Origin: Gordonia polyisoprenivorans NBRC 16320 = JCM 10675 | GTDB lineage: Bacteria; Actinomycetota; Actinomycetes; Mycobacteriales; Mycobacteriaceae | Direction of reading: 5' to 3' | DNA: 64,000 nt | Assembly (NCBI RefSeq): GCF_000241325.1 | Contig: NZ_BAEI01000087.1 | Span: 124,001-188,000 of the forward strand | Shown: in pieces, positions 8,170 to 17,464 of the stretch | Layout: each line of letters opens with the position of its first letter | How positions within the stretch are numbered: the first letter of the stretch is position 1 | The notes under the pieces: generated by a model | What the model was told of the DNA's origin: nothing | Seen by the model: only the letters and a program-made list of their open reading frames with translations | Database searches by the model: none | Position numbers and translations under genes: made by a program

Positions 8170-9591
8170 ATGGCAACCACATTCATCCACGGCGGCACCG
8201 TCGTCTCGGCCACCGGCAAGGGCACCGCCGACGTCCTGGTCGACGGCGAGCGCATCGTCGCCCTGCTCGAACCCGGTTCGACGGTGCTCGGCGCCGATCT
8301 GGCCACCACCGCCGACACCGTCATCGACGCCACCGGCAAGTACGTCATCCCGGGCGGTATCGACGCACACACCCACATGTCGATGCCGTTCGGCGGCACG
8401 CAGGCCAGCGACACCTTCGAGACCGGCACGCGGGCCGCGGCGTGGGGTGGTACCACCACCATCATCGACTTCGCCGTGCAGAAGTTCGGTGAGCGACTGC
8501 AGGATTCGCTGGCCACCTGGCACTCGATGGCCGACGGCGAATGCGCAATCGACTACTCGTTCCACCAGATCGTGGGCGACGTCAACGCCGACTCGCTGGC
8601 CGCCATGGCCGGCCTGCAGGACGAGGGCATCACCAGTTTCAAACTGTTCATGGCCTATCCGGGCGTCTTCTACAGCGACGACGCGCAGATCGTGCGGGCC
8701 ATGCAGGTCTCGGCCGAGACCGGCTTGCTGACCATGATGCACGCCGAGAACGGTCCGGCGATCGACGTCCTCGCCGAGCAACTCGTCGCCGCGGGCAAGA
8801 CCGATCCGTACTATCACGGCATCGCCCGCGCCTGGCAGTTGGAGGAGGAGGCCACCCATCGGGCGATCATGCTCGGAAACCTCACCGGCGCACCGCTCTA
8901 CATCGTGCACGTCTCGGCCAAGCAGGCCGTCGGCCAACTCGCCGCCGCCCGCGACGCCGGACAGAACGTCTACGGTGAGACCTGCCCGCAATACCTGTAT
9001 CTCTCGCTCGAGGATCAGCTCGGCGCACCGGGGTTCGAGGGCGCCAAGTGGGTGTGCTCGACGCCGCTGCGATCCAAGCACGATCACCACCAGGACGAGG
9101 TGTGGCAAGCCCTGCGCACCAACGATCTGCAACTGGTGTCCACCGACCACTGCCCGTTCTGCATGAAGGGCCAAAAGGACATGGGCATCGGGGATTTCAC
9201 CAAGATCCCCAACGGCATCGGCTCGGTCGAACACCGGATGGACCTGCTCTACCAAGGGGTGGTCGACGGCAAGATCAGCCTCGAACGCTGGGTGGAGATC
9301 ACCGCGACCACCCCGGCCCGGATGTTCGGCCTCTACGGACGCAAGGGTGTCATCGCACCGGGCGCCGACGCCGACATCGTGATCTACGACCCCGCCGGGC
9401 ACACGTCGATCGGCATGGGCAAAACCCACCACATGAACATGGACTACTCCGCGTGGGAGGGATACGAGATCGACGGCGCCGTCGACACCGTCCTGTCCCG
9501 CGGTTCGGTGGTCGTCGCAGACCGTGACTACGTCGGCACCAAGGGCCACGGGAAGTTCGTCCGCCGTGAACTCAGCCAGTACCTCATCTAG
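8170..9591 (+). CDS. hydA: Dihydropyrimidinase / D-hydantoinase
   Basis: The 473-residue cytosolic amidohydrolase opens the ring of dihydrouracil, dihydrothymine or hydantoins. The binuclear metal ligands are all visible: H67 and H69 in DAHTHMSM, the carboxylated lysine K158 in FKLFMAYPG, H191 in MMHAEN, H247 in VHVSA and D326 in STDHCPF. The length matches the family. GAGAGGAT lies upstream of the ATG. It follows the ureidopropionase gene after 26 bp and precedes the LLM oxidoreductase by 7 bp, so co-transcription is nearly certain. Dihydropyrimidinases and hydantoinases cannot be told apart by sequence reading alone. Confidence 0.93.
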   Translation: MATTFIHGGTVVSATGKGTADVLVDGERIVALLEPGSTVLGADLATTADTVIDATGKYVIPGGIDAHTHMSMPFGGTQASDTFETGTRAAAWGGTTTIIDFAVQKFGERLQDSLATWHSMADGECAIDYSFHQIVGDVNADSLAAMAGLQDEGITSFKLFMAYPGVFYSDDAQIVRAMQVSAETGLLTMMHAENGPAIDVLAEQLVAAGKTDPYYHGIARAWQLEEEATHRAIMLGNLTGAPLYIVHVSAKQAVGQLAAARDAGQNVYGETCPQYLYLSLEDQLGAPGFEGAKWVCSTPLRSKHDHHQDEVWQALRTNDLQLVSTDHCPFCMKGQKDMGIGDFTKIPNGIGSVEHRMDLLYQGVVDGKISLERWVEITATTPARMFGLYGRKGVIAPGADADIVIYDPAGHTSIGMGKTHHMNMDYSAWEGYEIDGAVDTVLSRGSVVVADRDYVGTKGHGKFVRRELSQYLI

Positions 9592-9598
9592 GAGCATC

Positions 9599-10624
9599 AT
9601 GGATTTCGGAGTTGTCCTGCAGTGCCATCCGCCGTCGGCGCGCACCATCGCGCTCACCCGCCTCGCGGAATCGCATGGCTTCAGCCATGTCTGGACGTTC
9701 GACTCGCACGTGCTGTGGCAGGAGCCCTACGTGCTGTTCGCCCAGATGCTCGCCGAGACCCGGCGCGTCACGGTGGGGCCGATGGTCACCAATCCCGCGA
9801 CGCGCGATTGGACGGTCACCGCATCGCTGTACGCCACGCTCAACGAGATGTACGGCAATCGCACCATCTGCGGTATCGGGCGCGGTGATTCGGCGGTTCG
9901 TGTCACCGGCGGCAAGCCGACCACCCTGCGTGATCTGCGCGAGTCGGTGAACGTCATCCGCGAACTCGGCAATTCCCGTGAGGTCGAGATCAACGGCTCC
10001 ACGGTCCGATTCCCGTGGAGCTCCGGTTCGTCACTGCCGGTCTGGGTGGCCGCCTACGGCCCGAAAGCGCTGGCACTGACCGGTGAGATCGCCGACGGAT
10101 TCATTCTGCAACTCGCCGATCTCGACATCGCGTCGTGGATGATCGACACCGTCCGCTCCGCGGCCTCGGATGCCGGCCGCGACCCCTACGACGTGAAATT
10201 CTGTGTGGCAGCACCGATGTACGTCGGCGACGACCTCGATCACCAGCGTGATCAGTCCCGGTGGTTCGGCGGCATGGTCGGCAATCACGTCGCCGACATC
10301 GTCGAACGCTACGGCACCGACGGCTCGATCCCGGCCGCCCTCACCGACTACATCAAGACCCGTGAGGGGTACGACTACAACCAGCACGGCCAGGTCGGGA
10401 ACACCCACGCCGACTTCGTCTCCGACGAGATCGTCGACCGCTTCTGCGTGCTGGGGACCGTCGAGGACCACCTCACCAAACTCGAGGCGCTCGGCAAACT
10501 CGGTGTCGACCAGTTCGCCGGCTACCTCCAACACGACAACAAGGAGGAGACGATGCGCATGTACGGCGAGCACATCATCCCGACCCTCACCCGCGGCGGC
10601 GTCGCCGTGCGAAAGGAGCAGTGA
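9599..10624 (+). CDS. LLM-class (luciferase-like) F420- or flavin-dependent oxidoreductase of the pyrimidine operon
   Basis: The 341-residue protein has the luciferase-like TIM barrel pattern: early FGVVLQCHPP, TFDSHVLW near residue 34, VTVGPMVTNPATRDW near 59, GIGRGDSAVR near 95 and LPVWVAAYGPKAL near 143. Members use FMNH2 or F420. The start overlaps the ribosome binding site GGAG placed right after the dihydropyrimidinase stop. The operon encodes every later step of the reductive pathway but no recognisable dihydropyrimidine dehydrogenase, so this protein is a candidate for a redox step on the pyrimidine or hydantoin ring. That role is inference. Confidence 0.88.
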   Translation: MDFGVVLQCHPPSARTIALTRLAESHGFSHVWTFDSHVLWQEPYVLFAQMLAETRRVTVGPMVTNPATRDWTVTASLYATLNEMYGNRTICGIGRGDSAVRVTGGKPTTLRDLRESVNVIRELGNSREVEINGSTVRFPWSSGSSLPVWVAAYGPKALALTGEIADGFILQLADLDIASWMIDTVRSAASDAGRDPYDVKFCVAAPMYVGDDLDHQRDQSRWFGGMVGNHVADIVERYGTDGSIPAALTDYIKTREGYDYNQHGQVGNTHADFVSDEIVDRFCVLGTVEDHLTKLEALGKLGVDQFAGYLQHDNKEETMRMYGEHIIPTLTRGGVAVRKEQ

Positions 10625-10625
10625 G

Positions 10626-11957
10626 ATGAGCACTCTCGAGAGCTCGGTGCACGAGCGCGCCTATCAGCTCGACCGCCAGTATGTCTTCCATTCGTGGTCG
10701 GCGCAGGCCGATCTGAACCCGATGGTCATCACCGGCGGCAGCGGTTGCCGGGTGTGGGACGATGCCGGGCGCAGCTACCTGGACTTCTCCAGCCAGATGG
10801 TCAACACCAACATCGGGCATCAGCATCCGCGTGTGGTGGCGGCGATCGCCGAGCAGGCACAGACGTTGTGCACCATCGCCCCGGCGACGGCCAACCTCGC
10901 CCGCGGCGAGGCCGCCAAACGGATCGTCGACCGTGCCCCCGACGGGTTGAACAAGGTCTTCTTCACCAACGGCGGCGCCGACGCGGTGGAGAACGCGATC
11001 CGCATGGCCCGCCTGCACACCGGCCGTGACAAGGTGCTCAGCACCTACCGCTCCTATCACGGCAACACCGGTGCCGCCGTCGTCGCGACCGGCGACTGGC
11101 GACGCGTGCCCAACGAATTCGCGCGCGGCCACGTCCATTTCCACGGTCCCTACCTCTACCGTTCGGAGTTCTGGGCGAGCACCCCGGAGCAGGAATGCGA
11201 ACGGGCACTGGCACATCTGGAGCGAACCATCGTCGCGGAGGGGCCCGCGAGCATCGCGGCGATCCTGCTCGAATCGGTACCCGGGACCGCGGGGATCATG
11301 GTGCCGCCGCCCGGCTACCTCGCCGGCGTGCGCGCGCTCGCCGACAAGTACGGCATCGTCTACATCGCCGACGAGGTCATGGCCGGATTCGGCCGCACCG
11401 GAACGTGGTTCGCCTTCGAACCGCACGACGTGGTGCCCGACCTCATCGCCTTCGCCAAGGGCGTCAACTCCGGATACGTGCCGATCGGCGGGGTCATCAT
11501 CTCCGACGCCATCGCCGAGACCTTCGCCCACCGGGTCTTCCCGGGCGGACTGACCTACAGCGGGCACCCGCTGGCGGCGGCGTCGGTCGTCGCCGCCCTC
11601 GACGCCATGTCCGAGGAGGGCATCGTCGAGAATGCCGCACGCGTCGGCGCCGAGGTCATCGGACCCGAACTCGAGGCGCTGGCAGCGCAATTGCCGATCA
11701 TCGGCGAGGTCCGCGGCGTCGGCGTGTTCTGGGCGATCGAACTCGTCACCGACCGCGCCACCCGGGAACCGCTGCCCGCGGCGCAGGTGGCCGGACTGAA
11801 GTCCGAACTCGCCGCGCGCGGGCTGCTCGCGTTCACCGCCGAGAACCGCATCCACGTGGTCCCGCCGTGCATCGTCTCCGACGGCGAGGTCCGCGAGGCC
11901 ATGGCCATCTATCGAGAAGTACTGTCCAGCACGACGATCGAAGGAGTGACGAAGTGA
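10626..11957 (+). CDS. Class III (omega) aminotransferase, beta-alanine:pyruvate type
   Basis: The 443-residue PLP enzyme shows the class III signature IYIADEVMAGFGRTG and the Schiff-base lysine K278 in IAFAKGVNSGYVPIGG. These enzymes move the amino group of omega- or beta-amino acids to pyruvate or 2-oxoglutarate. The ATG is one base behind the TGA of the LLM gene and follows GGAGCAG. Within this operon the likely substrate is beta-alanine or 3-aminoisobutyrate, giving malonate or methylmalonate semialdehyde for the dehydrogenase encoded next, whose GTG overlaps this gene's TGA. Confidence 0.92.
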   Translation: MSTLESSVHERAYQLDRQYVFHSWSAQADLNPMVITGGSGCRVWDDAGRSYLDFSSQMVNTNIGHQHPRVVAAIAEQAQTLCTIAPATANLARGEAAKRIVDRAPDGLNKVFFTNGGADAVENAIRMARLHTGRDKVLSTYRSYHGNTGAAVVATGDWRRVPNEFARGHVHFHGPYLYRSEFWASTPEQECERALAHLERTIVAEGPASIAAILLESVPGTAGIMVPPPGYLAGVRALADKYGIVYIADEVMAGFGRTGTWFAFEPHDVVPDLIAFAKGVNSGYVPIGGVIISDAIAETFAHRVFPGGLTYSGHPLAAASVVAALDAMSEEGIVENAARVGAEVIGPELEALAAQLPIIGEVRGVGVFWAIELVTDRATREPLPAAQVAGLKSELAARGLLAFTAENRIHVVPPCIVSDGEVREAMAIYREVLSSTTIEGVTK

Positions 11958-13450
11958 CCACCACGGTGCTCGACCATTACGTCGGGGGCAAGGCATGGGC
12001 GGGGGATTCCGAGCGCACCTCTCCGGTCTACGACCCGGCGCTCGGTGAGGTCAGCAAGCAGGTGCGGTTGGCCAGTGCCGCCGACGTCTCGCAGGCCGTC
12101 GCCACCGCCGTCGGCGCCTTCGACGGGTGGGCCAACGCCTCCATCGCGGCGCGTCAGGCAGTCATGCTCCGCTTCCGCGAACTGCTCGCCGCGCGGCGCG
12201 ACGAGCTCGCCGAGATCCTGACCGCCGAGCACGGCAAGGTGCTCTCCGACGCGGCCGGCGAGATCGCGCGCGGACTCGAGGTCGTCGAGCTTGCCCTGAG
12301 CATGCCGCAGCTGTCCAAAGGTGAGTTCTCCCAGAATGTCTCGACCGGTGTCGACGTGTACTCGGTGCGCGAGCCGGTGGGCGTGGTCGGGATCATCAGC
12401 CCGTTCAACTTCCCGGCGATGGTGCCGCTGTGGTTCTTCCCGCTGGCCATCGCGGCCGGCAACACCGTGATCCTCAAGCCCAGTGAGAAGGACCCGTCCG
12501 CGGCGAACTGGCTCGCTGAGCTGATGACCGAGGCCGGTCTGCCGCCCGGAGTGCTCAACGTCGTACACGGCGACAAGGAGGCCGTCGACGCCCTGCTGAC
12601 CCACCCGGACGTCCCGGCGATCTCCTTCGTCGGGTCCACACCGATCGCGCGGTACGTCTACGCCACCGGCACCGCACACGACAAGCGGGTGCAGGCACTC
12701 GGCGGTGCGAAGAACCACATGCTGGTGCTGCCCGACGCCGACCTCGGCCTGGCCGCCGACGCCGCGGTCAACGCCGGATTCGGCAGTGCCGGTGAGCGAT
12801 GCATGGCGGTGTCGGTACTGCTGGCGGTCGACTCGATCGCCGACGAGCTGATCGAGCGCATCGCCTCCCGGATGGCCGGCCTGCGCACCGGCGACGGCCG
12901 CAAGGGCTGCGACATGGGTCCGCTGATCACCGCGGCCCACCGCGACAAGGTGTCGGGCTACATCGACATCGCCAAGGCCGACGGCGCCCGCGTCGTCGTC
13001 GACGGTCGCGACGGTGAGTTCGACGGCGGCGCCGACGGATTCTGGCTGGGCCCGACGCTGCTCGACGGGGTGCCGCTCGACTCGGCGGCCTACACCGACG
13101 AGATCTTCGGACCGGTGCTCTCGGTGGTCCGGGTGCCCGGCTTCGCCGAAGGCGTCGAGATCATCAATGCTTCTCCCTACGGAAACGGCACGGCGATCTT
13201 CACCAACGACGGTGGGGCCTCCCGACGATTCCAGCGGGAGGTCACCGTCGGGATGATCGGGATCAACGTGCCGATCCCGGTTCCGGTGGCCTACCACAGT
13301 TTCGGGGGTTGGAAGGCGTCGCTGTTCGGCGACGCGAAGGCGTACGGCAGTGCCGGTTACGCCTTCTTCACACGGGAGAAGGCGGTCACATCGCGGTGGC
13401 TGGATCCGTCACACGGCGGCATCAACCTGGGTTTCCCCCAGCATGATTGA
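11954..13450 (+). CDS. mmsA: CoA-acylating (methyl)malonate-semialdehyde dehydrogenase
   Basis: The 498-residue aldehyde dehydrogenase has the catalytic cysteine C283 in GSAGERCMAVSV and the SPFNFPAMVPLWFFPLA motif of the methylmalonate-semialdehyde dehydrogenase subfamily, which makes acetyl- or propionyl-CoA from malonate or methylmalonate semialdehyde. The GTG start overlaps the preceding stop by 4 bp (GTGA) and follows GAAGGAG. In this operon it would end both the uracil branch and the thymine branch of reductive pyrimidine catabolism. It could also serve valine or inositol breakdown, but no genes for those lie nearby. Confidence 0.93.
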   Translation: MTTTVLDHYVGGKAWAGDSERTSPVYDPALGEVSKQVRLASAADVSQAVATAVGAFDGWANASIAARQAVMLRFRELLAARRDELAEILTAEHGKVLSDAAGEIARGLEVVELALSMPQLSKGEFSQNVSTGVDVYSVREPVGVVGIISPFNFPAMVPLWFFPLAIAAGNTVILKPSEKDPSAANWLAELMTEAGLPPGVLNVVHGDKEAVDALLTHPDVPAISFVGSTPIARYVYATGTAHDKRVQALGGAKNHMLVLPDADLGLAADAAVNAGFGSAGERCMAVSVLLAVDSIADELIERIASRMAGLRTGDGRKGCDMGPLITAAHRDKVSGYIDIAKADGARVVVDGRDGEFDGGADGFWLGPTLLDGVPLDSAAYTDEIFGPVLSVVRVPGFAEGVEIINASPYGNGTAIFTNDGGASRRFQREVTVGMIGINVPIPVPVAYHSFGGWKASLFGDAKAYGSAGYAFFTREKAVTSRWLDPSHGGINLGFPQHD

Positions 13451-13474
13451 CCCACTTCACTTTTCGGAGAACTG

Positions 13475-14983
13475 ATGACCGACACAACAATTCAGCAGAC
13501 GCCGGAGCGTTCGGCGCTGCTCAATGCAGATCTCGCGCCCACCGCGGAGGGCAAGGCCACCTGGCGCTCGTGGGATCTGTTCTGTCTGTGGATGACCTCG
13601 GCACACAGCCTGGGTAGCTACACCTTCGCCATCGGCATGCTCGCCCTGGGCCTGTCCGGGTGGCAGACGATGCTCGCGCTGTTCGTCGGCGTGCTCGGAC
13701 TCTGGTTGGGCTCCAACCTGATCGGTGTCGCCGGGCAGAAGGTGGGCGTACCGTTCCCGGTGTTCGCCCGCGCCACCTTCGGCATCTTCGGCGCCAACAT
13801 CCCCGCCCTGCTGCGCGGACTGGTCGCGGTATTCTGGTACGGCATCCAGACCTACCTGGCATCGCTGGCGGTGATCGTGCTGATCGTGCGCATTTGGCCG
13901 GGCATGGAATCGTGGACCACCGGTGGTTTCCTCGGGCAGAGCCCGCTGGGCTGGATCACCTTCATGGTGCTCTGGGCGGTGCAGTTGCTGGTGCTCAGCT
14001 ACGGTATGGAAATCGTCCGCAAGGCTTCGGATTTCGCGGGACCGGTGGTGTGGATCGGCATGATCGCGCTGGCCATCTGGATGCTCGAACAGGCCGACTG
14101 GAGCATCAACTGGCATGCGCGCGTCGGCGACGTGTTGTCGCTGCCGAGTACCATCGCCGCCTTCGTCGCCGTCGCCTTCCTGATGATCGCCTACATGGCC
14201 GGCCCGCTGGTCAACTACGCCGACTTCGCACGGTTCGCGCCGTCGAAGAAGGCGATCAAACGCGGCAACGCCCTGGGCATCCCACTCAACGAGACGGCAT
14301 TCGTGGTGCTCTCGATCATCATCTCCTTGTGCTCGCTCAAGGTGTTCGGCGACGGCACGCTCGACCCGGTGGCGCTGGTGTCCAAGATCGACTCGAACGT
14401 CGTCGTGGTGATCGCCGCGGTGTTGTTCGCGATCGCCACCGTGGGCATCAACATCGTGCTGAACTTCGTCTCGCCGTCCTATGACATCAGCAACGTCGCG
14501 CCCAAGTACATCTCGTTCCGGACCGGCGGCATCATCACCGCGGTGCTCTCGATCGTGGTGTTGCCGTGGAAGGTCTGGGGTAGCGAGACCGCGATCGTGT
14601 ACTTTCTCGGCGGTGTCGGTTCGTTGATGGGCCCGGTGTTCGGCATCCTCATCGTTGACTACTACCTGCTGCGCAGGGAGAAGACGAAGGTCGCCGATCT
14701 GTATTCGGTCGACCCCGACGGTGCCTACCACTTCACCCGGGGATTCAACCCGGCCGCGGTGGCGGCACTGGTGATCTCGGGTGTGGTGGCCGCGCTGGTG
14801 GCGCTGGTGCCCGAGTCGCAGAACATCACGGCGTTGAGCTGGCCGGTCGGCGCGGCGCTCGGCGCGATCCTGATGCTGGTCCTGAGCCGGTTCACCGGTG
14901 CGGGTCGGGTCGCGGGTCGCTCGACCGCCGACGTCCCGGTGGAGTCCGAAGTCGGAAGCGAGGTCACCGGCTCACAGGCGTGA
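13475..14983 (+). CDS. NCS1-family nucleobase/hydantoin:cation symporter
   Basis: The 502-residue integral membrane protein has about 12 hydrophobic segments and the NCS1 hallmarks WRSWDLFCLW near residue 30, SNLIGVAGQKVGVPFPVFARATFG in the first third, and NYADFARF near residue 250. NCS1 carriers import uracil, thymine, allantoin or hydantoins (Mhp1). Position at the 3' end of the pyrimidine operon, 24 bp after the dehydrogenase with GGAG before the ATG, makes it the uptake system for the operon's substrate. Convergent with the kinase gene, 21 bp away. Confidence 0.93.
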   Translation: MTDTTIQQTPERSALLNADLAPTAEGKATWRSWDLFCLWMTSAHSLGSYTFAIGMLALGLSGWQTMLALFVGVLGLWLGSNLIGVAGQKVGVPFPVFARATFGIFGANIPALLRGLVAVFWYGIQTYLASLAVIVLIVRIWPGMESWTTGGFLGQSPLGWITFMVLWAVQLLVLSYGMEIVRKASDFAGPVVWIGMIALAIWMLEQADWSINWHARVGDVLSLPSTIAAFVAVAFLMIAYMAGPLVNYADFARFAPSKKAIKRGNALGIPLNETAFVVLSIIISLCSLKVFGDGTLDPVALVSKIDSNVVVVIAAVLFAIATVGINIVLNFVSPSYDISNVAPKYISFRTGGIITAVLSIVVLPWKVWGSETAIVYFLGGVGSLMGPVFGILIVDYYLLRREKTKVADLYSVDPDGAYHFTRGFNPAAVAALVISGVVAALVALVPESQNITALSWPVGAALGAILMLVLSRFTGAGRVAGRSTADVPVESEVGSEVTGSQA

Positions 14984-15004
14984 GCCGCTGCGGCACCATC
15001 GTTC

Positions 15005-16690
15005 TCAGGCCCGCGTCCCCGTCGACACCTCGTCGTCGGCGACGCGGGCCTTGCCGGTGATCACGGCGTCGCCGAACACCACCGCATCGCCACCGACGTG
15101 GGCCTCCCCACTCACCTGGGCATTCCCGTGAACCCGTGCGCGCCCGTCGATCACGGTGCTGCCGCCGATGGTGGCCGCTCCGGAGATCCGGACGTGCCCA
15201 CGCACCCGCGCATGACCGCCGACCCGGCAGTTCTCGGACAGGATGGCGTACTCGTCGACCAGTGCGTTCTCGGCGACCCGGCTGTGGCCGCAGACACGGG
15301 CGTTGCCGATGGCGCCGGCGTCGCCGTCGATGACCGCCTCCTCGTACACCCACGCGGTGCCCGATACCCGTGCGTGCCCGATGATCTCGGCATCACCTGA
15401 GATCCGGGCGCCGCCCGAGACGACGGCGTCGGCGAACACCGATGCATTGCCGTCAACCCGTGCGGTACCGCGGATCTCGGCACGATCGCCGACGAAGGCG
15501 TTGTCGCGGACGGCGGCATTGTCGGCGACCCGGGCCTCGCCGACCACCCACGCCTGGTCGCCGACCCACGCCTGATCGACGACGTTGTCCGCCGAGGCGA
15601 CCCATCCGCCGAGATCACCTGCGCTCACCCGGTGTTGGGGGAGATCGCGGGTCGCGCGAATCCGGCGGAGCGCCACGGTGTGCGAGGTGCCCGAGAGTGT
15701 GTAGGTGAATTCCTGTGCCGCACCGACGAATTCGATGTGCGAGGGCACCAGCGTCGGTATCGAACCCGACGAGACCTGGGTCTGGGCATAGGCGTCGGCG
15801 GGCGAAGGCGCAGGTGGCGTCGCAGTGACCGACACCGGTGCAGGTTTCGCCGGCGTCGGAGTCGACAGGGCCACCGACAGTGCGTGAACGAACTCCGCGC
15901 ACGATGGGTACCGCTCGCCGGGGGTCTTCGCGAGGGCGCGCAGGAAGACGGGGTCGATGGCCGGCGACAGGTCGGGACGCATCGCCGAGATCGACGGCGG
16001 CGGATCGACGAGGTGTGCCTTCATGATCGTCGCGACGGTGGGCCCCTGGAACGGTTTGCATCCGGTCAGCAGTTGGGCGGCCATACACGCCAGGCTGTAC
16101 TGATCGGATCGGCCGTCGAGCTCGTGGGCCGAAAGTTGTTCGGGCGAGCAGTAGTCGAAGGTGCCGATGAACGTACCGGCCGCGGTGAGCCCGTCGTCGG
16201 CACCGATCTGACGCGCGATGCCGAAGTCGCCGAGCAGGGTCTGGTCGATCTCGGTGTCGATGAGGATGTTGCCGGGTTTGACGTCGCGGTGCACGATGCC
16301 GCGGCGATGCCCGAAGTCCAGGGCGCGGGCGGTGTCGCGCAGCACGGCGAGCACGGTCGGCACCGGCATGCCCTGCGGTGCGTCGGCGACGAGTTGGGCG
16401 ACCGACGTGCCGCGCACGAGACGCATGCTCATCCACAGCAGTCCGTTGTCGTCACCGCAGTCATAGATCGACACGATGTGCGGATGTTCGAGGGTCGCGG
16501 CGAGGTGCGCTTCGCGTCGGAACCGTTGGCGGAATCCGGGGTCGGCCGATACCGAGGCGTTGAGCACCTTGAGCGCGACCATGCGCGGTAGCCGCGGGTG
16601 ATGGGCGGCGTAGACGGTACCCATGCCGCCTTGTCCGAGGATGTCGGCCACGCGGTATCCGGCGATCTGTCGCTCACCGGATCGTTGCAT
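15005..16690 (-). CDS. PknB-type Ser/Thr protein kinase fused to a C-terminal left-handed beta-helix
   Basis: Residues about 9-275 form a complete Hanks-type kinase: glycine loop LGQGGMGTVY, VALKVL lysine K41, HRDVKPGN with D136, and DFG D155. A proline/alanine/threonine-rich linker (about 280-320) follows, then a short domain, then about 200 residues of hexapeptide-like repeats (GNARVCGHSRVAENALV and similar), as in YdcK-like beta-helix proteins. There is no membrane helix, unlike most actinobacterial Pkn receptors. I chose the ATG at 16688-16690 because GGAGG lies 8 nt upstream; an in-frame GTG at 16717 has no ribosome binding site. The beta-helix may be a binding surface or assembly scaffold; no substrate is evident. 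Confidence 0.88.
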   Translation of the reverse strand: MQRSGERQIAGYRVADILGQGGMGTVYAAHHPRLPRMVALKVLNASVSADPGFRQRFRREAHLAATLEHPHIVSIYDCGDDNGLLWMSMRLVRGTSVAQLVADAPQGMPVPTVLAVLRDTARALDFGHRRGIVHRDVKPGNILIDTEIDQTLLGDFGIARQIGADDGLTAAGTFIGTFDYCSPEQLSAHELDGRSDQYSLACMAAQLLTGCKPFQGPTVATIMKAHLVDPPPSISAMRPDLSPAIDPVFLRALAKTPGERYPSCAEFVHALSVALSTPTPAKPAPVSVTATPPAPSPADAYAQTQVSSGSIPTLVPSHIEFVGAAQEFTYTLSGTSHTVALRRIRATRDLPQHRVSAGDLGGWVASADNVVDQAWVGDQAWVVGEARVADNAAVRDNAFVGDRAEIRGTARVDGNASVFADAVVSGGARISGDAEIIGHARVSGTAWVYEEAVIDGDAGAIGNARVCGHSRVAENALVDEYAILSENCRVGGHARVRGHVRISGAATIGGSTVIDGRARVHGNAQVSGEAHVGGDAVVFGDAVITGKARVADDEVSTGTRA

Positions 16691-16867
16691 TCCCCGCGCC
16701 TCCACTGCATCGAGCACCGCACTTGTTGTCGGCGCGCGCCGCTTTTTCCCGCCGCACCGCCGTGCGTGACGTTAGCACCGGTATTGCGGAGAATGCGTGC
16801 TCGAGCGGGGGAGATGACACCGATCGAATGAGCACACCATTCCAGTGAGCGACTGTGCCGATCATGC

Positions 16868-16904
16868 AGCGGCGCCGCCCGGAAGAGTTCCGGGCGGCGC
16901 CGCT
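16868..16904 (-). terminator. Perfect 17-bp stem-loop downstream of hsp20
   Basis: The arms 16868-16884 and 16888-16904 are perfectly complementary around a GAG loop, and the stem is almost all G/C. It begins about 27 bp after the hsp20 stop, on the minus strand, and lies ahead of the kinase gene, so it insulates the two. No U-tract follows, as is common in actinobacteria. Confidence 0.75.
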
Positions 16905-16930
16905 GGGGAAGGGTTGATGGGGCAGGGACG

Positions 16931-17413
16931 TCAGCTCGCGTCGGACGAGCCGTCGGTGATCTCGATGCGCCGGGCGACCGCGGGTGCGGCCTTGGTGAGC
17001 TCGAGACGCAGGACGCCGTCGGTGAGGGTGGCCTCGACCTTGTCGGCGTCGACCTCGCCCGGTACCCCGAGGCGGTAGTCGAACTTGCCGGTGCGTCGGG
17101 TCTGATGGCGTACCTCGCCGGTGCGTTCGACCTCGGTGGTCTCACCGTGCACGTGCAGGACGTTGTCGTCGAGTTCGACGCTGATGTCCTCACGCTTGAT
17201 GCCCGGCAGCTCTGCCTCGACGATGTAGGCGCTCTCGGTCTCCTCGACGGTCACCGCCGGGGTCCACGCGTCGGCGAACCGCGTGGGTTCGAGTCCGGCG
17301 AAGGCGGTGTCGAAGAAGTCGAGCAGTCCGCGGTTGTCCTCGAACATCCGGAACGGGCTCAAGAACGGGGTCGCGGCGCGACGGGCGGGAACGAGACGGC
17401 CGTTGGTTGCCAT
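16931..17413 (-). CDS. Hsp20 / alpha-crystallin small heat shock protein
   Basis: The 160-residue protein has the alpha-crystallin domain at about residues 48-145, with VEAELPGIKREDISVELDD and the A-x-x-x-n-G-v-L signature as VEATLTDGVLRLEL. It would act as an ATP-independent holdase in the cytoplasm. AAGGAGAT precedes the ATG. The promoter region holds a partial HspR-type inverted repeat (17465-17485), so heat induction through HspR is likely. The gene is monocistronic, closed by a strong stem-loop. Confidence 0.95.
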   Translation of the reverse strand: MATNGRLVPARRAATPFLSPFRMFEDNRGLLDFFDTAFAGLEPTRFADAWTPAVTVEETESAYIVEAELPGIKREDISVELDDNVLHVHGETTEVERTGEVRHQTRRTGKFDYRLGVPGEVDADKVEATLTDGVLRLELTKAAPAVARRIEITDGSSDAS

Positions 17414-17464
17414 GATGATCTCCTTTGACTCGGGGGTGCTCCGTGTGGAGCAATCTTATGTCAA

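Noticed and set aside
8119..9657. A long open frame on the minus strand opposite the dihydropyrimidinase gene
   Set aside because: It is an antisense shadow caused by G/C-rich third codon positions; its translation has no family motif, while the plus-strand frame has all the metal ligands.
10587..11996. A 469-residue minus-strand frame across the aminotransferase gene
   Set aside because: Same cause. It spans the boundaries of two co-directional genes on the other strand and has no start signal or motif.
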